64,000 nucleotides of DNA from Halovibrio variabilis (GTDB lineage Bacteria > Pseudomonadota > Gammaproteobacteria > Pseudomonadales > Halomonadaceae), in contig NZ_BJXV01000001.1 in the NCBI RefSeq assembly GCF_007991175.1, positions 372,001 to 436,000 of the forward strand, in the 5' to 3' direction. The notes under the pieces were generated by a model. It saw only the letters and a program-made list of their open reading frames with translations, searched no databases and had not been told where the DNA came from. This document shows, in pieces, positions 1 to 9,508 of this stretch (position 1 is its first letter; each line of letters begins with the position of its first letter). The translations under genes and the position numbers were made by a program.

Positions 1-1
1 T

Positions 2-379
2 CGCGAACGGCGCAATGCCGAAGCCTATATCCAGCAACTCAGCATCAAAACACCGGGCCCGCGCTCACCCATCGGCAAGCTCTCCGGGGGCAATCAACAG
101 AAGGTGATTCTGGCCCGCTGGCTGGCCGAAGAGATCGACCTGTTCGTCATGGACGAACCGACCCGAGGGATTGACGTAGGCGCACGGCGGGATATTTATT
201 CGCTGCTCTATGATCTGGCCGATGAGGGCAAAAGCGTAGTGGTGATTTCCAGTGACCTCGCCGAAGTTAGCTCCATTTGTGACCGCATCGCTGTGATGCG
301 CGATGGCGAGCTAGTCGAAGTGGTGCCACGCGAGTTGGCCACCCCGGAACGCTTGTTGGGGCTGGCGCTGCCCGCCTAA
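2..379 (+). CDS. Sugar ABC transporter ATP-binding protein, C-terminal part (cut by window start)
   Basis: The reading frame is open from the first bases of the window and stops with TAA, giving about 125 C-terminal residues of the second nucleotide-binding domain of an RbsA/XylG/AraG-type ATPase. The ABC signature LSGGNQQKV, the Walker B stretch [13 protein letters not shown] and the following H-loop region ([11 protein letters not shown]) are visible. This protein would energise uptake of a monosaccharide together with the permease that starts 55 nt downstream. Its N-terminal half and the cognate binding protein must lie upstream, outside the window. The substrate cannot be read from this fragment; the downstream sugar-acid dehydratase suggests a pentose. 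Confidence 0.93.
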   Translation, partial: RERRNAEAYIQQLSIKTPGPRSPIGKLSGGNQQKVILARWLAEEIDLFVMDEPTRGIDVGARRDIYSLLYDLADEGKSVVVISSDLAEVSSICDRIAVMRDGELVEVVPRELATPERLLGLALPA

Positions 380-434
380 ATTGGCATTTATTCAGAATAA
401 TCGCTGTTAAAAGAACAAGCTCAGGACAACGACC

Positions 435-1448
435 ATGACAACCGACAATGTAGACCAAGGTGAAAAAAATGCACCTGCCCGGCCGTCGGGCCGCCAGGGG
501 CTTATCAAGCCACTGCGCACGCTGCTCGATACTTCAGGGCTGATCGCAATTTTCTTGTTGCTGTTTGTGGCCCTCGCCGTACTTATCCCTGACTTTTTGA
601 CCGGCCGCAATATGGTTGGGCTGCTGCTTTCTATCACCCTGATCGGCAGTTTGGCGACCACCATGATGCTGGTGTTGGCGCTGGGCGAAGTGGATCTTTC
701 GGTGGCTTCTACGGTGGCCTTTGCCGGTGTGGTCGCGGCGGTGGTGACCTCCAGTACCGGCAGCGTGTTTATCGGCGTGATTGGCGGTGTGGTTGCCGGT
801 GGCGCAGTGGGGGCTTTTAACGGCCTGGTGATTGCCAAATTCGGCATTAATTCGCTGATTGCGACGTTAGCGGCCATGGAGTTTGTGCGCGGGCTGGCCT
901 ATATCACCTCCGGCGGCGACGCGGTAATGATTACCGTGCCGGGCTTTTTTGATCTGGGTAGCGCCTCCTTTCTGGGCCTAACGTTACCGGTGTGGACCAT
1001 GCTGGCCTGCTTTGTGATTTTTGGCGTGGTACTCAATATGACCGCCTTTGGCCGCAATGTACTGGCCACCGGTGGCAACTCAGAAGCAGCGTCGCTTGCT
1101 GGGGTTAACGTCCGCCGTCTCAAAATTATTGTGTTTGGTTTGCAGGGCGTTGTTGCCGGCGTGGTCGGTGTATTGCTGGCATCGCGCATGGGCCTGGGCG
1201 ACCCCAATACCTCCATGGGCTTGGAGCTGGCGGTGATCTCTGCCTGTGTGCTGGGCGGCGTGGCGCTATCGGGCGGTGTTGCCACGATCACTGGCGTATT
1301 GGTCGGTGTACTGATTATGGGCTGCGTGCAAAACGCCATGGGCCTTCTCAACGTGCCGACCTTTTATCAATACCTGGTGCGCGGTGCGATTCTGCTGCTG
1401 GCAGTGATGTTTGACCGCTGGAAGCAAACCCGTCGTCAGCAGGCCTGA
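435..1448 (+). CDS. Sugar ABC transporter permease, RbsC/AraH/XylH type
   Basis: A 337-residue inner-membrane protein with about eight to ten hydrophobic segments after a hydrophilic N-terminus of about 30 residues. The stretch LALGEVDLSVASTVAF corresponds to the conserved GG(I/L)DLSVG region of BPD_transp_2 permeases, and GVNVRRLKIIVFGLQG to the cytoplasmic coupling region. It forms the transmembrane channel for the ATPase encoded just upstream. An AGGA box lies before the ATG. The dehydratase gene follows 62 nt downstream on the same strand, so transport and oxidative sugar breakdown may be co-transcribed. The sugar is not determined by the sequence; L-arabinose or D-xylose are reasonable guesses. 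Confidence 0.93.
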   Translation: MTTDNVDQGEKNAPARPSGRQGLIKPLRTLLDTSGLIAIFLLLFVALAVLIPDFLTGRNMVGLLLSITLIGSLATTMMLVLALGEVDLSVASTVAFAGVVAAVVTSSTGSVFIGVIGGVVAGGAVGAFNGLVIAKFGINSLIATLAAMEFVRGLAYITSGGDAVMITVPGFFDLGSASFLGLTLPVWTMLACFVIFGVVLNMTAFGRNVLATGGNSEAASLAGVNVRRLKIIVFGLQGVVAGVVGVLLASRMGLGDPNTSMGLELAVISACVLGGVALSGGVATITGVLVGVLIMGCVQNAMGLLNVPTFYQYLVRGAILLLAVMFDRWKQTRRQQA

Positions 1449-1473
1449 CGCTTCAATCGTTAACCCTTTATTT

Positions 1474-1486
1474 TTTAGTTACTTTT
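1474..1486. promoter_or_regulatory. Candidate ROK-repressor operator (degraded copy)
   Basis: TTTAGT-T-ACTTTT lies between the permease and the dehydratase gene. It matches 10 of 13 positions of the perfect palindrome TTTAGT-G-ACTAAA found beside the ROK regulator gene at 4643-4655. Its place 25 bases before the dehydratase ATG suits repression of that gene. No binding data are available; the call rests on similarity and position. Confidence 0.4.
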
Positions 1487-1510
1487 TACCGGTTGTACGG
1501 AGACTTTATT

Positions 1511-3256
1511 ATGCCCGATCGTAAGCCACCATTACGCTCTGCCCAGTGGTTTGGCACCGCCGACAAAAACGGCTTTATGTACCGCAGCTGGATGAAAAAT
1601 CAGGGCATCCCCGACCATGAGTTTCAGGGCAAGCCGATTATCGGTATCTGTAATACCTGGTCGGAATTGACCCCCTGCAATGCGCACTTTCGCAAGCTGG
1701 CGGAACACGTGAAGCAGGGCGTACTGGAAGCGGGGGGCTACCCAGTCGAGTTTCCGGTGTTCTCCAACGGCGAATCCAACCTGCGCCCCACGGCGATGTT
1801 TACCCGCAACCTGGCCAGCATGGACGTGGAAGAAGCCATTCGCGGTAACCCCATCGATGCCGTGGTGCTGCTGGTGGGCTGCGACAAGACGACTCCGGCG
1901 CTGCTGATGGGCGCGGCGAGCTGCGATATCCCTACCATCGTGGTCACCGGTGGGCCGATGCTCAACGGCAAGCACAAGGGCAAGGATATCGGCTCCGGCA
2001 CCGTGGTGTGGAAGCTCTCCGAGCAGGTCAAAGCCGGTGAGATATCGCTCCACGACTTTATGGCCGCTGAAGCGGGCATGTCCCGCTCCGCGGGCACCTG
2101 CAACACCATGGGCACCGCCTCCACCATGGCCTGCATGGCTGAAGCGCTGGGCACCTCGCTGCCTCATAACGCGGCGATTCCCGCGGTGGACTCGCGCCGT
2201 TACGTGCTGGCGCATCTGTCGGGTAACCGGATTGTTGAGATGGTCAACGAAGACCTGCGGCTTTCTAAGATTCTCACCAAGGAAGCCTTCGATAACGCCA
2301 TTCGCACCAACGCGGCCATCGGCGGCTCCACCAATGCGGTGATTCACCTCAAGGCGATTGCCGGGCGCATCGGTGTTGATCTCACTCTGGACGACTGGAG
2401 CCGGGTGGGGCGCGGCACGCCCACGGTGGTCGATCTGCAGCCTTCCGGGCGCTTTCTGATGGAAGAATTCTACTACGCCGGTGGCTTGCCCGCCGTGCTA
2501 AAACGCCTGGGTGAGGCTGACCGCCTGCCTTTCAAGGACGCCTTAACCGTTAACGGCAAAACGCTGTGGGAGAACGTTCAGGACGCCCCGCTGTATAACG
2601 ATGACGTCATCCGCCCGCTGGATAACCCCCTCACCGCGGACGGCGGCATCTGCGTGGTGCGCGGCAACCTGGCTCCCAATGGCGCGGTGCTTAAGCCCTC
2701 GGCAGCGACGGCGGAGCTCATGCAGCATCGCGGCCGGGCGGTGGTATTTGAAGACTTCGATGATTACAAAGCGCGCATCAATGATCCAGACTTAGACGTT
2801 GAAGCCAACGACATTCTGGTCATGAAACACTGCGGCCCGCGGGGCTATCACGGCATGGCCGAGGTGGGCAATATGGGCCTGCCGCCCAAGATCCTTGCCC
2901 AAGGCATCACCGACATGGTGCGCATATCCGACGCCCGCATGAGCGGCACGGCGTATGGCACGGTGGTGCTGCACGTGGCCCCGGAAGCCGCGGCAGGTGG
3001 CCCGCTGGCGGCAGTGCATAATGGCGACTGGATCGAACTCGACTGCGCAAGCGGGCGGCTGCATCTGGAGATCAGCGATGAAGAACTGGCCTCGCGCCTA
3101 GCCGAAAGCGACCCCACCGCTGCCTCGACGCTTATCGCTAGCCAGGGCGGCTACCGCCAGCTCTACATCGAGCGCGTACTGCAAGCCGATGAAGGTTGCG
3201 ACTTCGACTTCCTGGTCGGCTGCCGGGGATCGGAGGTTCCCCGTCACTCGCATTGA
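1511..3256 (+). CDS. IlvD/Edd family sugar-acid dehydratase (L-arabinonate dehydratase-like)
   Basis: A 581-residue Fe-S dehydratase that should remove water from an aldonate (L-arabinonate, or the related D-xylonate or D-fuconate) to give a 2-keto-3-deoxy sugar acid in the cytoplasm. Cys56 (ELTPCNAH), Cys124 (LVGCDKTTP) and Cys197 (SAGTCNTMG) match the three conserved Fe-S/metal region cysteines of the family. Length and internal motifs (RISDARMSGTAYG, GPRGYHGMAEVGNMG) fit the non-phosphorylative arabinose-pathway branch better than IlvD itself. I chose ATG 1511, preceded by CGGAG, over an in-frame TTG at 1493. It lies behind a sugar permease and faces the ROK regulator gene. The exact substrate is an inference. 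Confidence 0.9.
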   Translation: MPDRKPPLRSAQWFGTADKNGFMYRSWMKNQGIPDHEFQGKPIIGICNTWSELTPCNAHFRKLAEHVKQGVLEAGGYPVEFPVFSNGESNLRPTAMFTRNLASMDVEEAIRGNPIDAVVLLVGCDKTTPALLMGAASCDIPTIVVTGGPMLNGKHKGKDIGSGTVVWKLSEQVKAGEISLHDFMAAEAGMSRSAGTCNTMGTASTMACMAEALGTSLPHNAAIPAVDSRRYVLAHLSGNRIVEMVNEDLRLSKILTKEAFDNAIRTNAAIGGSTNAVIHLKAIAGRIGVDLTLDDWSRVGRGTPTVVDLQPSGRFLMEEFYYAGGLPAVLKRLGEADRLPFKDALTVNGKTLWENVQDAPLYNDDVIRPLDNPLTADGGICVVRGNLAPNGAVLKPSAATAELMQHRGRAVVFEDFDDYKARINDPDLDVEANDILVMKHCGPRGYHGMAEVGNMGLPPKILAQGITDMVRISDARMSGTAYGTVVLHVAPEAAAGGPLAAVHNGDWIELDCASGRLHLEISDEELASRLAESDPTAASTLIASQGGYRQLYIERVLQADEGCDFDFLVGCRGSEVPRHSH

Positions 3257-3277
3257 TTGATCAGCAAAAAACTGACC

Positions 3278-3314
3278 AACCCGCCCCGGTATGGCTAAGC
3301 TTTGCGGGCGGTTT
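3278..3314. terminator. Possible terminator between convergent genes
   Basis: AACCCGCCC (3278-3286) pairs with GGGCGGTTT (3306-3314) with one mismatch, in the 38-base gap between the convergent dehydratase and ROK genes, partly inside the 3' end of the latter. The loop is long, so this is a weak call. Confidence 0.3.
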
Positions 3315-4521
3315 GGCTTTCTAACAGCGTCTCGGTATCCGTGGCCTGCAGCGTCATGGCGATGCCGCCCATGCAGGTCATGTCGCGGTCCCAGGCGCAA
3401 CTTTCAATGCGGGTGGTGCCTTTCAATTCCGCCACCAGGGCATCATCAATGGCAGCGTGCATGGCGGTTTGCATCGCCTCAAAGCCGCGCACGCCGGAAC
3501 CGGTAATCAGTACCAGGTCGGGGTTGAACAGCGCCATCACGTTGGCGATGCCGACGCCTAGCGCACGGCCCGCCTCGGCATAGATGCGCTGGGCCACCGG
3601 GTCGCCTGTTAATGCCAACTGAGTCAGCGCCTGCATTTGCTGTTCTGAGGGGTGGGCGCTGTCGGTGGCGGTGAGTTCTAACTGTCCGGCGGCGGCGCGA
3701 TAGAGCGCGTAGTCGCTGGCGTAGGCCTCAATGCAACCGCGTCGCCCGCAGGCGCACAGGGCGCCATCGGGCTGGTACTTGCTATGCCCAAACTCGGCTG
3801 CGGAGCCATTGGCACCCAAAAATGGTACGCCGTTGATCAGCACCGACATACCGATGCCGTAGCCCAGCATGATGACCACTAAATTGGCGCAATCCGCATA
3901 GGCGGACCGTGCGGCCAGCACATTGGCGATACAGTTGGCGTCGTTTTCCAGCAGCACGCTACAGTGAAAGTGATCGGCTAAACGTGTCGATATTGGCGCG
4001 TTACGAAAGCTCAACGCGGGCGACCAGACAATCGTTCCGCTTTGCGATGATACCACCCCCTGAACCGCTAGGCAGATTGCCGCTAAGCGTTGAAAACCAT
4101 CTAGTTGTTGAGTGCAAACAGCGCTTATTTTCGCTTCCAGCATCATAGCAAAATCGTCGGCGCTCAGCGCCAACGTGGATACCGCGTGGTGCTCGCTATG
4201 GCGGACTCGGCCCGCGAAATCCCCCACCACCAGTTGGATTTCATTGATTGATAACTTAATGCAGACCACACAGGCGGCTTGCGGATTGAGTTGTATCAGT
4301 GTTTTCGGCCGACCGCGACCGTTGGGGCGGCCTGTTTTGGGCGGTTGTTGCGTGATCAAGCCCTGCTGGAGTAACTCGGCGCTGATCGAGGTCACGGTGG
4401 CAGCGCTAATGCCATTGAGCGCCCCCAGGTCGATGCGTGCAACCGGCCCATGCTCGCGCAGGGTATGAATCACCGCCAGGGTGTTGTCGGGGCGGCTGGA
4501 GTCACCGGACGGAAGGGCCAT
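3295..4521 (-). CDS. ROK family transcriptional repressor (NagC/XylR type)
   Basis: A 408-residue repressor with an N-terminal winged helix (about residues 12-70, including ISAATVTSISAELLQQG) and a ROK sugar-kinase-like domain. The zinc motif CACGRRGC (about residues 256-263) followed by IEAY, the ENDANC stretch and EFGHSKY are diagnostic of ROK proteins. It likely senses a sugar or sugar acid and controls the flanking transport and catabolic genes; it is divergent from the second ABC transporter operon at 4733. I chose ATG 4521; an in-frame TTG at 4602 would add 27 residues but neither start has a strong ribosome site. A palindrome at 4643-4655 is a natural operator candidate. Confidence 0.9.
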   Translation of the reverse strand: MALPSGDSSRPDNTLAVIHTLREHGPVARIDLGALNGISAATVTSISAELLQQGLITQQPPKTGRPNGRGRPKTLIQLNPQAACVVCIKLSINEIQLVVGDFAGRVRHSEHHAVSTLALSADDFAMMLEAKISAVCTQQLDGFQRLAAICLAVQGVVSSQSGTIVWSPALSFRNAPISTRLADHFHCSVLLENDANCIANVLAARSAYADCANLVVIMLGYGIGMSVLINGVPFLGANGSAAEFGHSKYQPDGALCACGRRGCIEAYASDYALYRAAAGQLELTATDSAHPSEQQMQALTQLALTGDPVAQRIYAEAGRALGVGIANVMALFNPDLVLITGSGVRGFEAMQTAMHAAIDDALVAELKGTTRIESCAWDRDMTCMGGIAMTLQATDTETLLESQTARKA

Positions 4522-4642
4522 AGAATCGCCATTATCAATTAAGGAGAAAGCGGCTATTAACGATTGTGCGCCTCGCGCCCTTATCCTGGGGCGTTTACGC
4601 AATGGCCAAAATACGACCTAAGTTGCATACGCAGGTATTTAA

Positions 4643-4655
4643 TTTAGTGACTAAA
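4643..4655. promoter_or_regulatory. Candidate operator, perfect 13-bp palindrome
   Basis: TTTAGT-G-ACTAAA is a perfect inverted repeat in the 211-base divergent region between the ROK repressor gene and the sugar ABC operon. ROK repressors of the XylR/NagC kind bind A+T-rich palindromes of this general style. A degraded version occurs at 1474-1486. Repression of both divergent units from this site is inferred. Confidence 0.5.
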
Positions 4656-4732
4656 GTAAATGTAGCATTACGTTATTTGTCTTCAATGCTGGCAAGTATC
4701 CACACAATAATAACAGTAACAATAGGTGGCCC

Positions 4733-6244
4733 ATGCTTTTATCAGCGCGCAAACTCTGCCGCTCGTTTGGCGACAACCAGGTGTTATTCGGCGTAGACCT
4801 TGACCTGCAGGCGGGCGAAGTGCATGCCCTGCTGGGTGAGAATGGCGCTGGTAAATCGACCCTGGTAAAAATCCTCGCTGGGTATCTTCGGCCCACCTCG
4901 GGGGAAGTGTTTCTCGACGGCAAGCAACAGCACTACCGCTCAAGCGGTGACGCGGAGGCTGACGGGGTGGTGATGATTCACCAGGAGCTGGCGCTGGCGG
5001 AACAGCTTAGCGTGGAGGAGAACATCTTCTTGGGCCGCGAGTTGCGCCGAGGGCTGTTTCTGGATCGGCGAGCGATGCGTGAGCGTAGCCGGGCGGCGCT
5101 GGCGGAGCTTGAAACCCATGTTGACCCCCGCGCCCGAGTGAAGGATTTAAGCACCTCTGATCAGCAAATGGTGGAAATCGCCAAGGCCATCACCCGCGAT
5201 GTGCGCGTGCTGATCATGGATGAGCCCACCGCCACCCTGACCGAAAACGAAGTAAAGGTACTGTTTGAGCTGATTGCCCGTCTGCGCGAACGGGGTGTGG
5301 CGATTCTGTATATCTCCCACAAGCTGCGCGAAATTGAGCAGATTGCCGACCGCGTCACGGTGCTGCGCGACGGCCACTTGGTGGATAGCGGACCCATGGC
5401 CGGGCGCAGCAAAGAGGAGCTTGCGCGGCTGATGGTAGGCCGTGAGATCAACGAGATGTACCCGCCGCGCACGCAGCTTCCAGCTGATACGCCGGTGGTG
5501 CTGGAAGCGCGGGGCTTCGTGGTGCCTGGGGCCGTTAAACAAGCCAGTTTTACTCTACGCCGGGGCGAAGTCCTTGGGTTCGGCGGCGTGGTAGGCGCCG
5601 GGCGCACCGCCTTGCTTGAAGCTGTATTGGGCCTACGCCAAAAAAGTGCTGGTCAAGTGCTACGTAACGGCCAGCCGGTAGTGTTGCGCCACCTGCGTGA
5701 CGCGGTGCATCAGCGTATTGCCTATCTCACCGAGGATCGTAAAAACAAAGGGTTGGTGCTCAATATGGACCTGCGCTCCAATGTTACGCTGCTCAATTTG
5801 CGTGCTCACTGCCACCCACTCATCGACCGTCGTCGCGAAGAGCAAGCCTTCCAGCAGGCCATTCAACGCTTTGATATCCGCCTAAGCGCGGCGGTACGCA
5901 CCGCTGCCGAACTCTCCGGCGGTAACCAGCAGAAGCTGCTGCTCGCCAAAGTGATGTCCATCGACCCCGAAATCGTGATTATCAACGAGCCGACCCGGGG
6001 CATTGATGTGGGTACCAAGCATCAGATTTATCACTTTATCCATGAATTAACCGAGGCAGGCTGCTCGGTGATATTGATCTCTTCCGAGATGGGCGAGCTG
6101 ATTGGGCTTTCCCACCGGGTGGCGGTGATGTGCGCGGGTGTGCTCACCGGGGTGCTCGAAGGCGAGCACATTAACGAACAAGAAATCATCCAGTACGCAG
6201 CTGGCATTAAGGGAGTAGGGGTCGATGAGCAGCGCCATGCCTAA
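4733..6244 (+). CDS. Sugar ABC transporter ATP-binding protein, RbsA type
   Basis: A 503-residue tandem ABC ATPase. The first domain has Walker [10 protein letters not shown] (about residues 35-43), a degenerate signature ([14 protein letters not shown]) and Walker [13 protein letters not shown]. The second has the degenerate P-loop [12 protein letters not shown], a full signature LSGGNQQKL and Walker [14 protein letters not shown], in which Asn replaces the usual Asp before Glu. This asymmetry is normal for monosaccharide importers. AGGTGG precedes the ATG. The permease gene starts 20 bases before this gene ends, so the two are translationally coupled. It lies divergent to the ROK gene and is probably repressed by it. 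The substrate is unknown. Confidence 0.94.
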   Translation: MLLSARKLCRSFGDNQVLFGVDLDLQAGEVHALLGENGAGKSTLVKILAGYLRPTSGEVFLDGKQQHYRSSGDAEADGVVMIHQELALAEQLSVEENIFLGRELRRGLFLDRRAMRERSRAALAELETHVDPRARVKDLSTSDQQMVEIAKAITRDVRVLIMDEPTATLTENEVKVLFELIARLRERGVAILYISHKLREIEQIADRVTVLRDGHLVDSGPMAGRSKEELARLMVGREINEMYPPRTQLPADTPVVLEARGFVVPGAVKQASFTLRRGEVLGFGGVVGAGRTALLEAVLGLRQKSAGQVLRNGQPVVLRHLRDAVHQRIAYLTEDRKNKGLVLNMDLRSNVTLLNLRAHCHPLIDRRREEQAFQQAIQRFDIRLSAAVRTAAELSGGNQQKLLLAKVMSIDPEIVIINEPTRGIDVGTKHQIYHFIHELTEAGCSVILISSEMGELIGLSHRVAVMCAGVLTGVLEGEHINEQEIIQYAAGIKGVGVDEQRHA

Positions 6245-7253
6245 TAATCAAACAACCAACAACAAAACCCTGACTTCGAAAGGCTTCTCCGTGGACCTGA
6301 AAACCTGGGGGCCCTTTGTAGCGCTGGTGGTCTTGGCGCTGCTGGGCGTGCTGATCAACCCGGCGTTTCTGGGACTGGATAATCTCTCGAACATGCTGAC
6401 CCGCAGTGCCTTTATCGGCATTATCGCCATCGGCGCTACCTTCGTGATTACCGCTGGCGGCCTGGATCTGTCGGTGGGGTCGATGGCGGCGTTTATCGCC
6501 GGGGTAATGATTATTCTGATGAACAGTCTGGTCGAGCAGTTTGGCGCGGGGGTGACCACTGTGCTGTTCGGCGTGGGCGCCTCGCTGCTGCTGGGGCTGT
6601 GCGCTGGCTTTATCAACGGCGTGGTGACCACCAAAGGTAAAATTGAGGCCTTTATCGTCACCCTTGGGACCATGGGGATTTACCGCTCGCTGGTCACTTA
6701 CCTCGCCGATGGCGGCACCCTGACACTGGATTGGGCGGTGCGCGATATCTATCGCCCGGTGTATTACGGCAGCTTTTTGGGTATCACCATACCCGTTTGG
6801 GTCTTCTTTTTTGTAGCCATTATTGGCTACATCCTGCTCAACTACACCCGCTTCGGGCGCTACTGCTTTGCCATCGGCTCCAATGAAAAAGTCGCCGAAT
6901 ACAGCGCCATTCACGTCGACCGTATCAAGACCATGACCTACATGCTGCAAGGCGTATGTGTGGCCTTGGCGACGATTATCTATGTGCCGCGGCTGGGCTC
7001 TGCCTCGGGGGCTACCGGGGTGCTATGGGAGCTAGAGGCGATTGCCGCGGTGATCATTGGCGGCACCATGCTGAAAGGGGGGCATGGACGCATCTGGGGC
7101 ACGGTGGTGGGGGCCATCATGCTCACCATGATCGGCAATATACTCAATTTGACCGACGCCATTTCCAACTATCTCAACGGCACGGTGCAGGGGATCATCA
7201 TCATCGTGGCGGTCTATCTGCAGCGTGCCTCGTGGAGGAAAGCTGGGCCATAA
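6225..7253 (+). CDS. Sugar ABC transporter permease, RbsC type
   Basis: A 342-residue integral membrane protein of the BPD_transp_2 family with the signature [18 protein letters not shown] and the coupling-helix region [16 protein letters not shown]. The start overlaps the end of the ATPase gene by 20 bases (ATG inside its last codons). It makes the transmembrane pathway of the second sugar transporter in the window. The hydrophilic first 20 residues ([10 protein letters not shown]) are rich in Asn and Thr and probably lie in the cytoplasm. The binding-protein gene follows after a 117-base gap that contains a short tandem repeat. Confidence 0.94.
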   Translation: MSSAMPNNQTTNNKTLTSKGFSVDLKTWGPFVALVVLALLGVLINPAFLGLDNLSNMLTRSAFIGIIAIGATFVITAGGLDLSVGSMAAFIAGVMIILMNSLVEQFGAGVTTVLFGVGASLLLGLCAGFINGVVTTKGKIEAFIVTLGTMGIYRSLVTYLADGGTLTLDWAVRDIYRPVYYGSFLGITIPVWVFFFVAIIGYILLNYTRFGRYCFAIGSNEKVAEYSAIHVDRIKTMTYMLQGVCVALATIIYVPRLGSASGATGVLWELEAIAAVIIGGTMLKGGHGRIWGTVVGAIMLTMIGNILNLTDAISNYLNGTVQGIIIIVAVYLQRASWRKAGP

Positions 7254-7314
7254 GGCCTCTTAACAATTCAACCGCAGCCAAAAGCTGCTCATAACCACAC
7301 GAGTACAAGCAGCA

Positions 7315-7346
7315 AAAACAATCATCAAAACAATCATCAAAACAAT
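7315..7346. repeat. 12-bp tandem repeat, 2.7 copies
   Basis: Two exact copies of AAAACAATCATC (7315-7326, 7327-7338) and a partial third (7339-7346) precede the binding-protein gene, just upstream of its ribosome site. They lie in the untranslated spacer between permease and binding protein. No function is evident; slippage could alter leader length. Confidence 0.8.
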
Positions 7347-7370
7347 GACAAGCACGAAAGGAGTATCACC

Positions 7371-8336
7371 ATGCCAATGATCAAGACAGCTGTGGCAACC
7401 TTTGTCAGCGCAGCAGCGCTCACGTCTGCAATAGGGCTATCCAGCGCTGCCGTTGCGCAAGAGCATACGATCGGGGTCTCGATTCCCGCCGCTACCCACG
7501 GCTGGACCGGCGGGGTCAACTACCACGCCGAGGAGGCGAAAAAGCGCCTTGAGGCGCTCTACCCGGATATTGAAATCACCATCTCCACGGCGAGCACGCC
7601 CGGTGAACAGGCCAACGATCTGGAGGATCTGGTGTCGCTGCGCAATATTGATGCCTTAGTCGTGCTGCCGTTTGAATCCGGTCCGCTGACCGACCCGGTA
7701 CGGCGCGTCAAAGATTCTGGCGTGTTCGTTACCGTGGTGGACCGGGGGCTTAATCAAGAAGGCATCGAAGACCTCTACGTAGCGGGCAACAATCATGAGT
7801 TAGGCCGCGTTTCCGGCGAGTACATCCGCGAGCGGCTTGATGGCGAAGGCGACATTGTCGTACTGCGCGGCATTCCTACCGTGATTGATGATGAACGGGT
7901 GCAAGGCTTCCAAGAGGCCATTGAAGGTTCCGACGTCAATATTCTCGATATGCAGCACGCCAACTGGAATCGCGACGACGGCTTTGAAGTCATGCAGGAC
8001 TACTTGGCGCGCTTCGATAACATCGACGCCGTCTGGGCACAGGATGACGATATCGCCCTCGGTGTCATAGAAGCGGTACGCCAGGCGGGGCGCGAAGATG
8101 AGCTGTTTATCGTCGGTGGTGCGGGCATGAAGGACATTATCAAGCGTGTCATGGACGGCGATGAATTAGTGCCCGTCGATGTGCTCTATCCGCCCGGTAT
8201 GATCGCGACAGCCATGGACCTGACCGTGCAGCACTTTGTCTCCAATGGCCCGGTGGTGGGTGAGTATATTCTGGGCTCCCCGCTGATCACCCAGGAGAAT
8301 GCCGAGCAGTACTACTTCCCCGACTCTCCGTTCTGA
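7371..8336 (+). CDS. Periplasmic sugar-binding protein of the ABC transporter
   Basis: A 321-residue exported protein of the ribose/galactose-binding (Peripla_BP_4) family. Residues 1-29 form a signal peptide ending AAVAQ-EHTIGV. The mature part begins like RbsB homologues (GVSIPAATHGWTGGVNYHAEEAKK) and contains the hinge-region pattern VWAQDDDIALGVIEAV. It delivers a sugar to the permease and ATPase encoded upstream. AAAGGAG lies eight bases before the ATG. A strong hairpin after the stop probably protects the 3' end so that binding protein is made in excess. The ligand is unknown; the following isomerase and oxidoreductase suggest a sugar that is isomerised and oxidised. Confidence 0.93.
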   Translation: MPMIKTAVATFVSAAALTSAIGLSSAAVAQEHTIGVSIPAATHGWTGGVNYHAEEAKKRLEALYPDIEITISTASTPGEQANDLEDLVSLRNIDALVVLPFESGPLTDPVRRVKDSGVFVTVVDRGLNQEGIEDLYVAGNNHELGRVSGEYIRERLDGEGDIVVLRGIPTVIDDERVQGFQEAIEGSDVNILDMQHANWNRDDGFEVMQDYLARFDNIDAVWAQDDDIALGVIEAVRQAGREDELFIVGGAGMKDIIKRVMDGDELVPVDVLYPPGMIATAMDLTVQHFVSNGPVVGEYILGSPLITQENAEQYYFPDSPF

Positions 8337-8364
8337 TCGCGGTCTGATAGCAAGTACTGACAGA

Positions 8365-8402
8365 TAGGCGCGGGTAAAAAGCACTACTCCCTCCCGCGCC
8401 TA
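8365..8402 (+). terminator. Hairpin after binding-protein gene (attenuator or 3' stabiliser)
   Basis: TAGGCGCGGG (8365-8374) and CCCGCGCCTA (8393-8402) form a perfect 10-bp stem with an 18-base loop. There is no T-run, so it is more likely a partial terminator or RNA-stabilising hairpin between the binding-protein gene and the isomerase gene than a full stop. Confidence 0.5.
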
Positions 8403-8440
8403 CCCAAGCACTTAATCAAAAACAATAGTGAGAGAGTCCT

Positions 8441-9493
8441 ATGAAAACGATCCAAGGACCAGCGCTCTTTCTCGCCCAGTTCGCCGGTGATGAAGCCCCC
8501 TTTAACAGCCTGGATAGCATCGCCGCCTGGGCAGCGGGGCTTGGCTATCAGGGCGTGCAGATTCCCAGCTGGGACGCGCGCATGATCGATTTAAAGCGCG
8601 CCGCCGAGAGTCGCACGTATTGTGATGAGATCAAAGGCACACTGGCCGAACACGGTTTGACGCTCACTGAACTTTCCACCCACCTGCAGGGCCAACTGGT
8701 GGCCGTGCATCCGGTTTACGATGAGATGTTCGACGGCTTTGCGGTCCCCGAGGTGCGCGGCAACCCCAAGGCGCGCCAGGCGTGGGCGGTGGATCAGCTC
8801 AAGCTGGCGGCTAAAGCATCGCAAAACCTGGGGCTCACCGACCACGGCACTTTCTCCGGGTCGCTGGCGTGGCCGTTTGTCTACCCCTGGCCCCAGCGCC
8901 CTGCGGGCTTGATCGAAACGGCATTTGACGAGCTGGCGAACCGCTGGCGGCCGATTCTGGACGCCTTTGACGAGGCGGGCGTGAACCTCTGCTACGAAAT
9001 CCATCCCGGCGAAGACCTCCACGACGGCATCACCTTTGAAATGTTCCTGGAGCGGGTCGGCCATCATCCGCGCTGCCACATTCTCTACGACCCCAGCCAT
9101 CTGATTCTGCAGCAGCTCGACTACCTGGGCTTTCTGGACGTCTATCGCGAGCATATTCAGATGTTTCACGTTAAGGACGCCGAGTTTAATCCCAGCCCCA
9201 AACAGGGCGTCTACTCTGGCTATCAGTCGTGGACAGATCGCGCCGGCCGTTTCCGCTCCCTGGGCGATGGCCAAATCGACTTCAAGTCGATCTTCTCGTG
9301 GATGGCCGCCAACGACTACCACGGCTGGGCGGTGCTGGAGTGGGAGTGCTGCTTGAAGCACCCGGAAGTCGGTGCGCGTGAAGGCGCAGCCTTTATCCGC
9401 GACCACATTATCAAGGTCACCGAGCGAGCCTTTGACGACTTCGCTGGCGGTGGTTCCGATGAAACCGCCAACCGGCGCATCCTCGGTCTTTAA
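8441..9493 (+). CDS. Sugar phosphate isomerase/epimerase family TIM-barrel protein
   Basis: A 350-residue AP-endonuclease-family-2 (xylose isomerase-like) TIM barrel. Likely metal ligands are visible in order: Glu in CYEIHPGED, Asp and His in LYDPSHL, His in MFHVKDAE and Glu in LEWECC. Such proteins isomerise, epimerise or beta-eliminate (keto)sugars. GAGAGAG precedes the ATG. It is followed after 15 bases by a Gfo/Idh/MocA oxidoreductase, a pairing common in pathways that oxidise a sugar at C3 and then process the 3-keto product. With a ribose-type importer upstream, the unit probably catabolises an unusual sugar or glycoside. The exact reaction cannot be told from sequence. Confidence 0.85.
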   Translation: MKTIQGPALFLAQFAGDEAPFNSLDSIAAWAAGLGYQGVQIPSWDARMIDLKRAAESRTYCDEIKGTLAEHGLTLTELSTHLQGQLVAVHPVYDEMFDGFAVPEVRGNPKARQAWAVDQLKLAAKASQNLGLTDHGTFSGSLAWPFVYPWPQRPAGLIETAFDELANRWRPILDAFDEAGVNLCYEIHPGEDLHDGITFEMFLERVGHHPRCHILYDPSHLILQQLDYLGFLDVYREHIQMFHVKDAEFNPSPKQGVYSGYQSWTDRAGRFRSLGDGQIDFKSIFSWMAANDYHGWAVLEWECCLKHPEVGAREGAAFIRDHIIKVTERAFDDFAGGGSDETANRRILGL

Positions 9494-9508
9494 GGAGAGC
9501 AATACGAC

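Noticed and set aside
1532-2347. Long antisense open frame (271 codons) opposite the dehydratase gene
   Set aside because: It is a high-GC shadow of the IlvD/Edd frame, has no ribosome site, and its product is a His/Arg/Gly-rich composition without any known pattern.
6207-6950. 247-codon open frame opposite the second sugar permease
   Set aside because: The translation is a low-complexity His/Gln/Arg-rich shadow of the permease; the sense strand is clearly coding.
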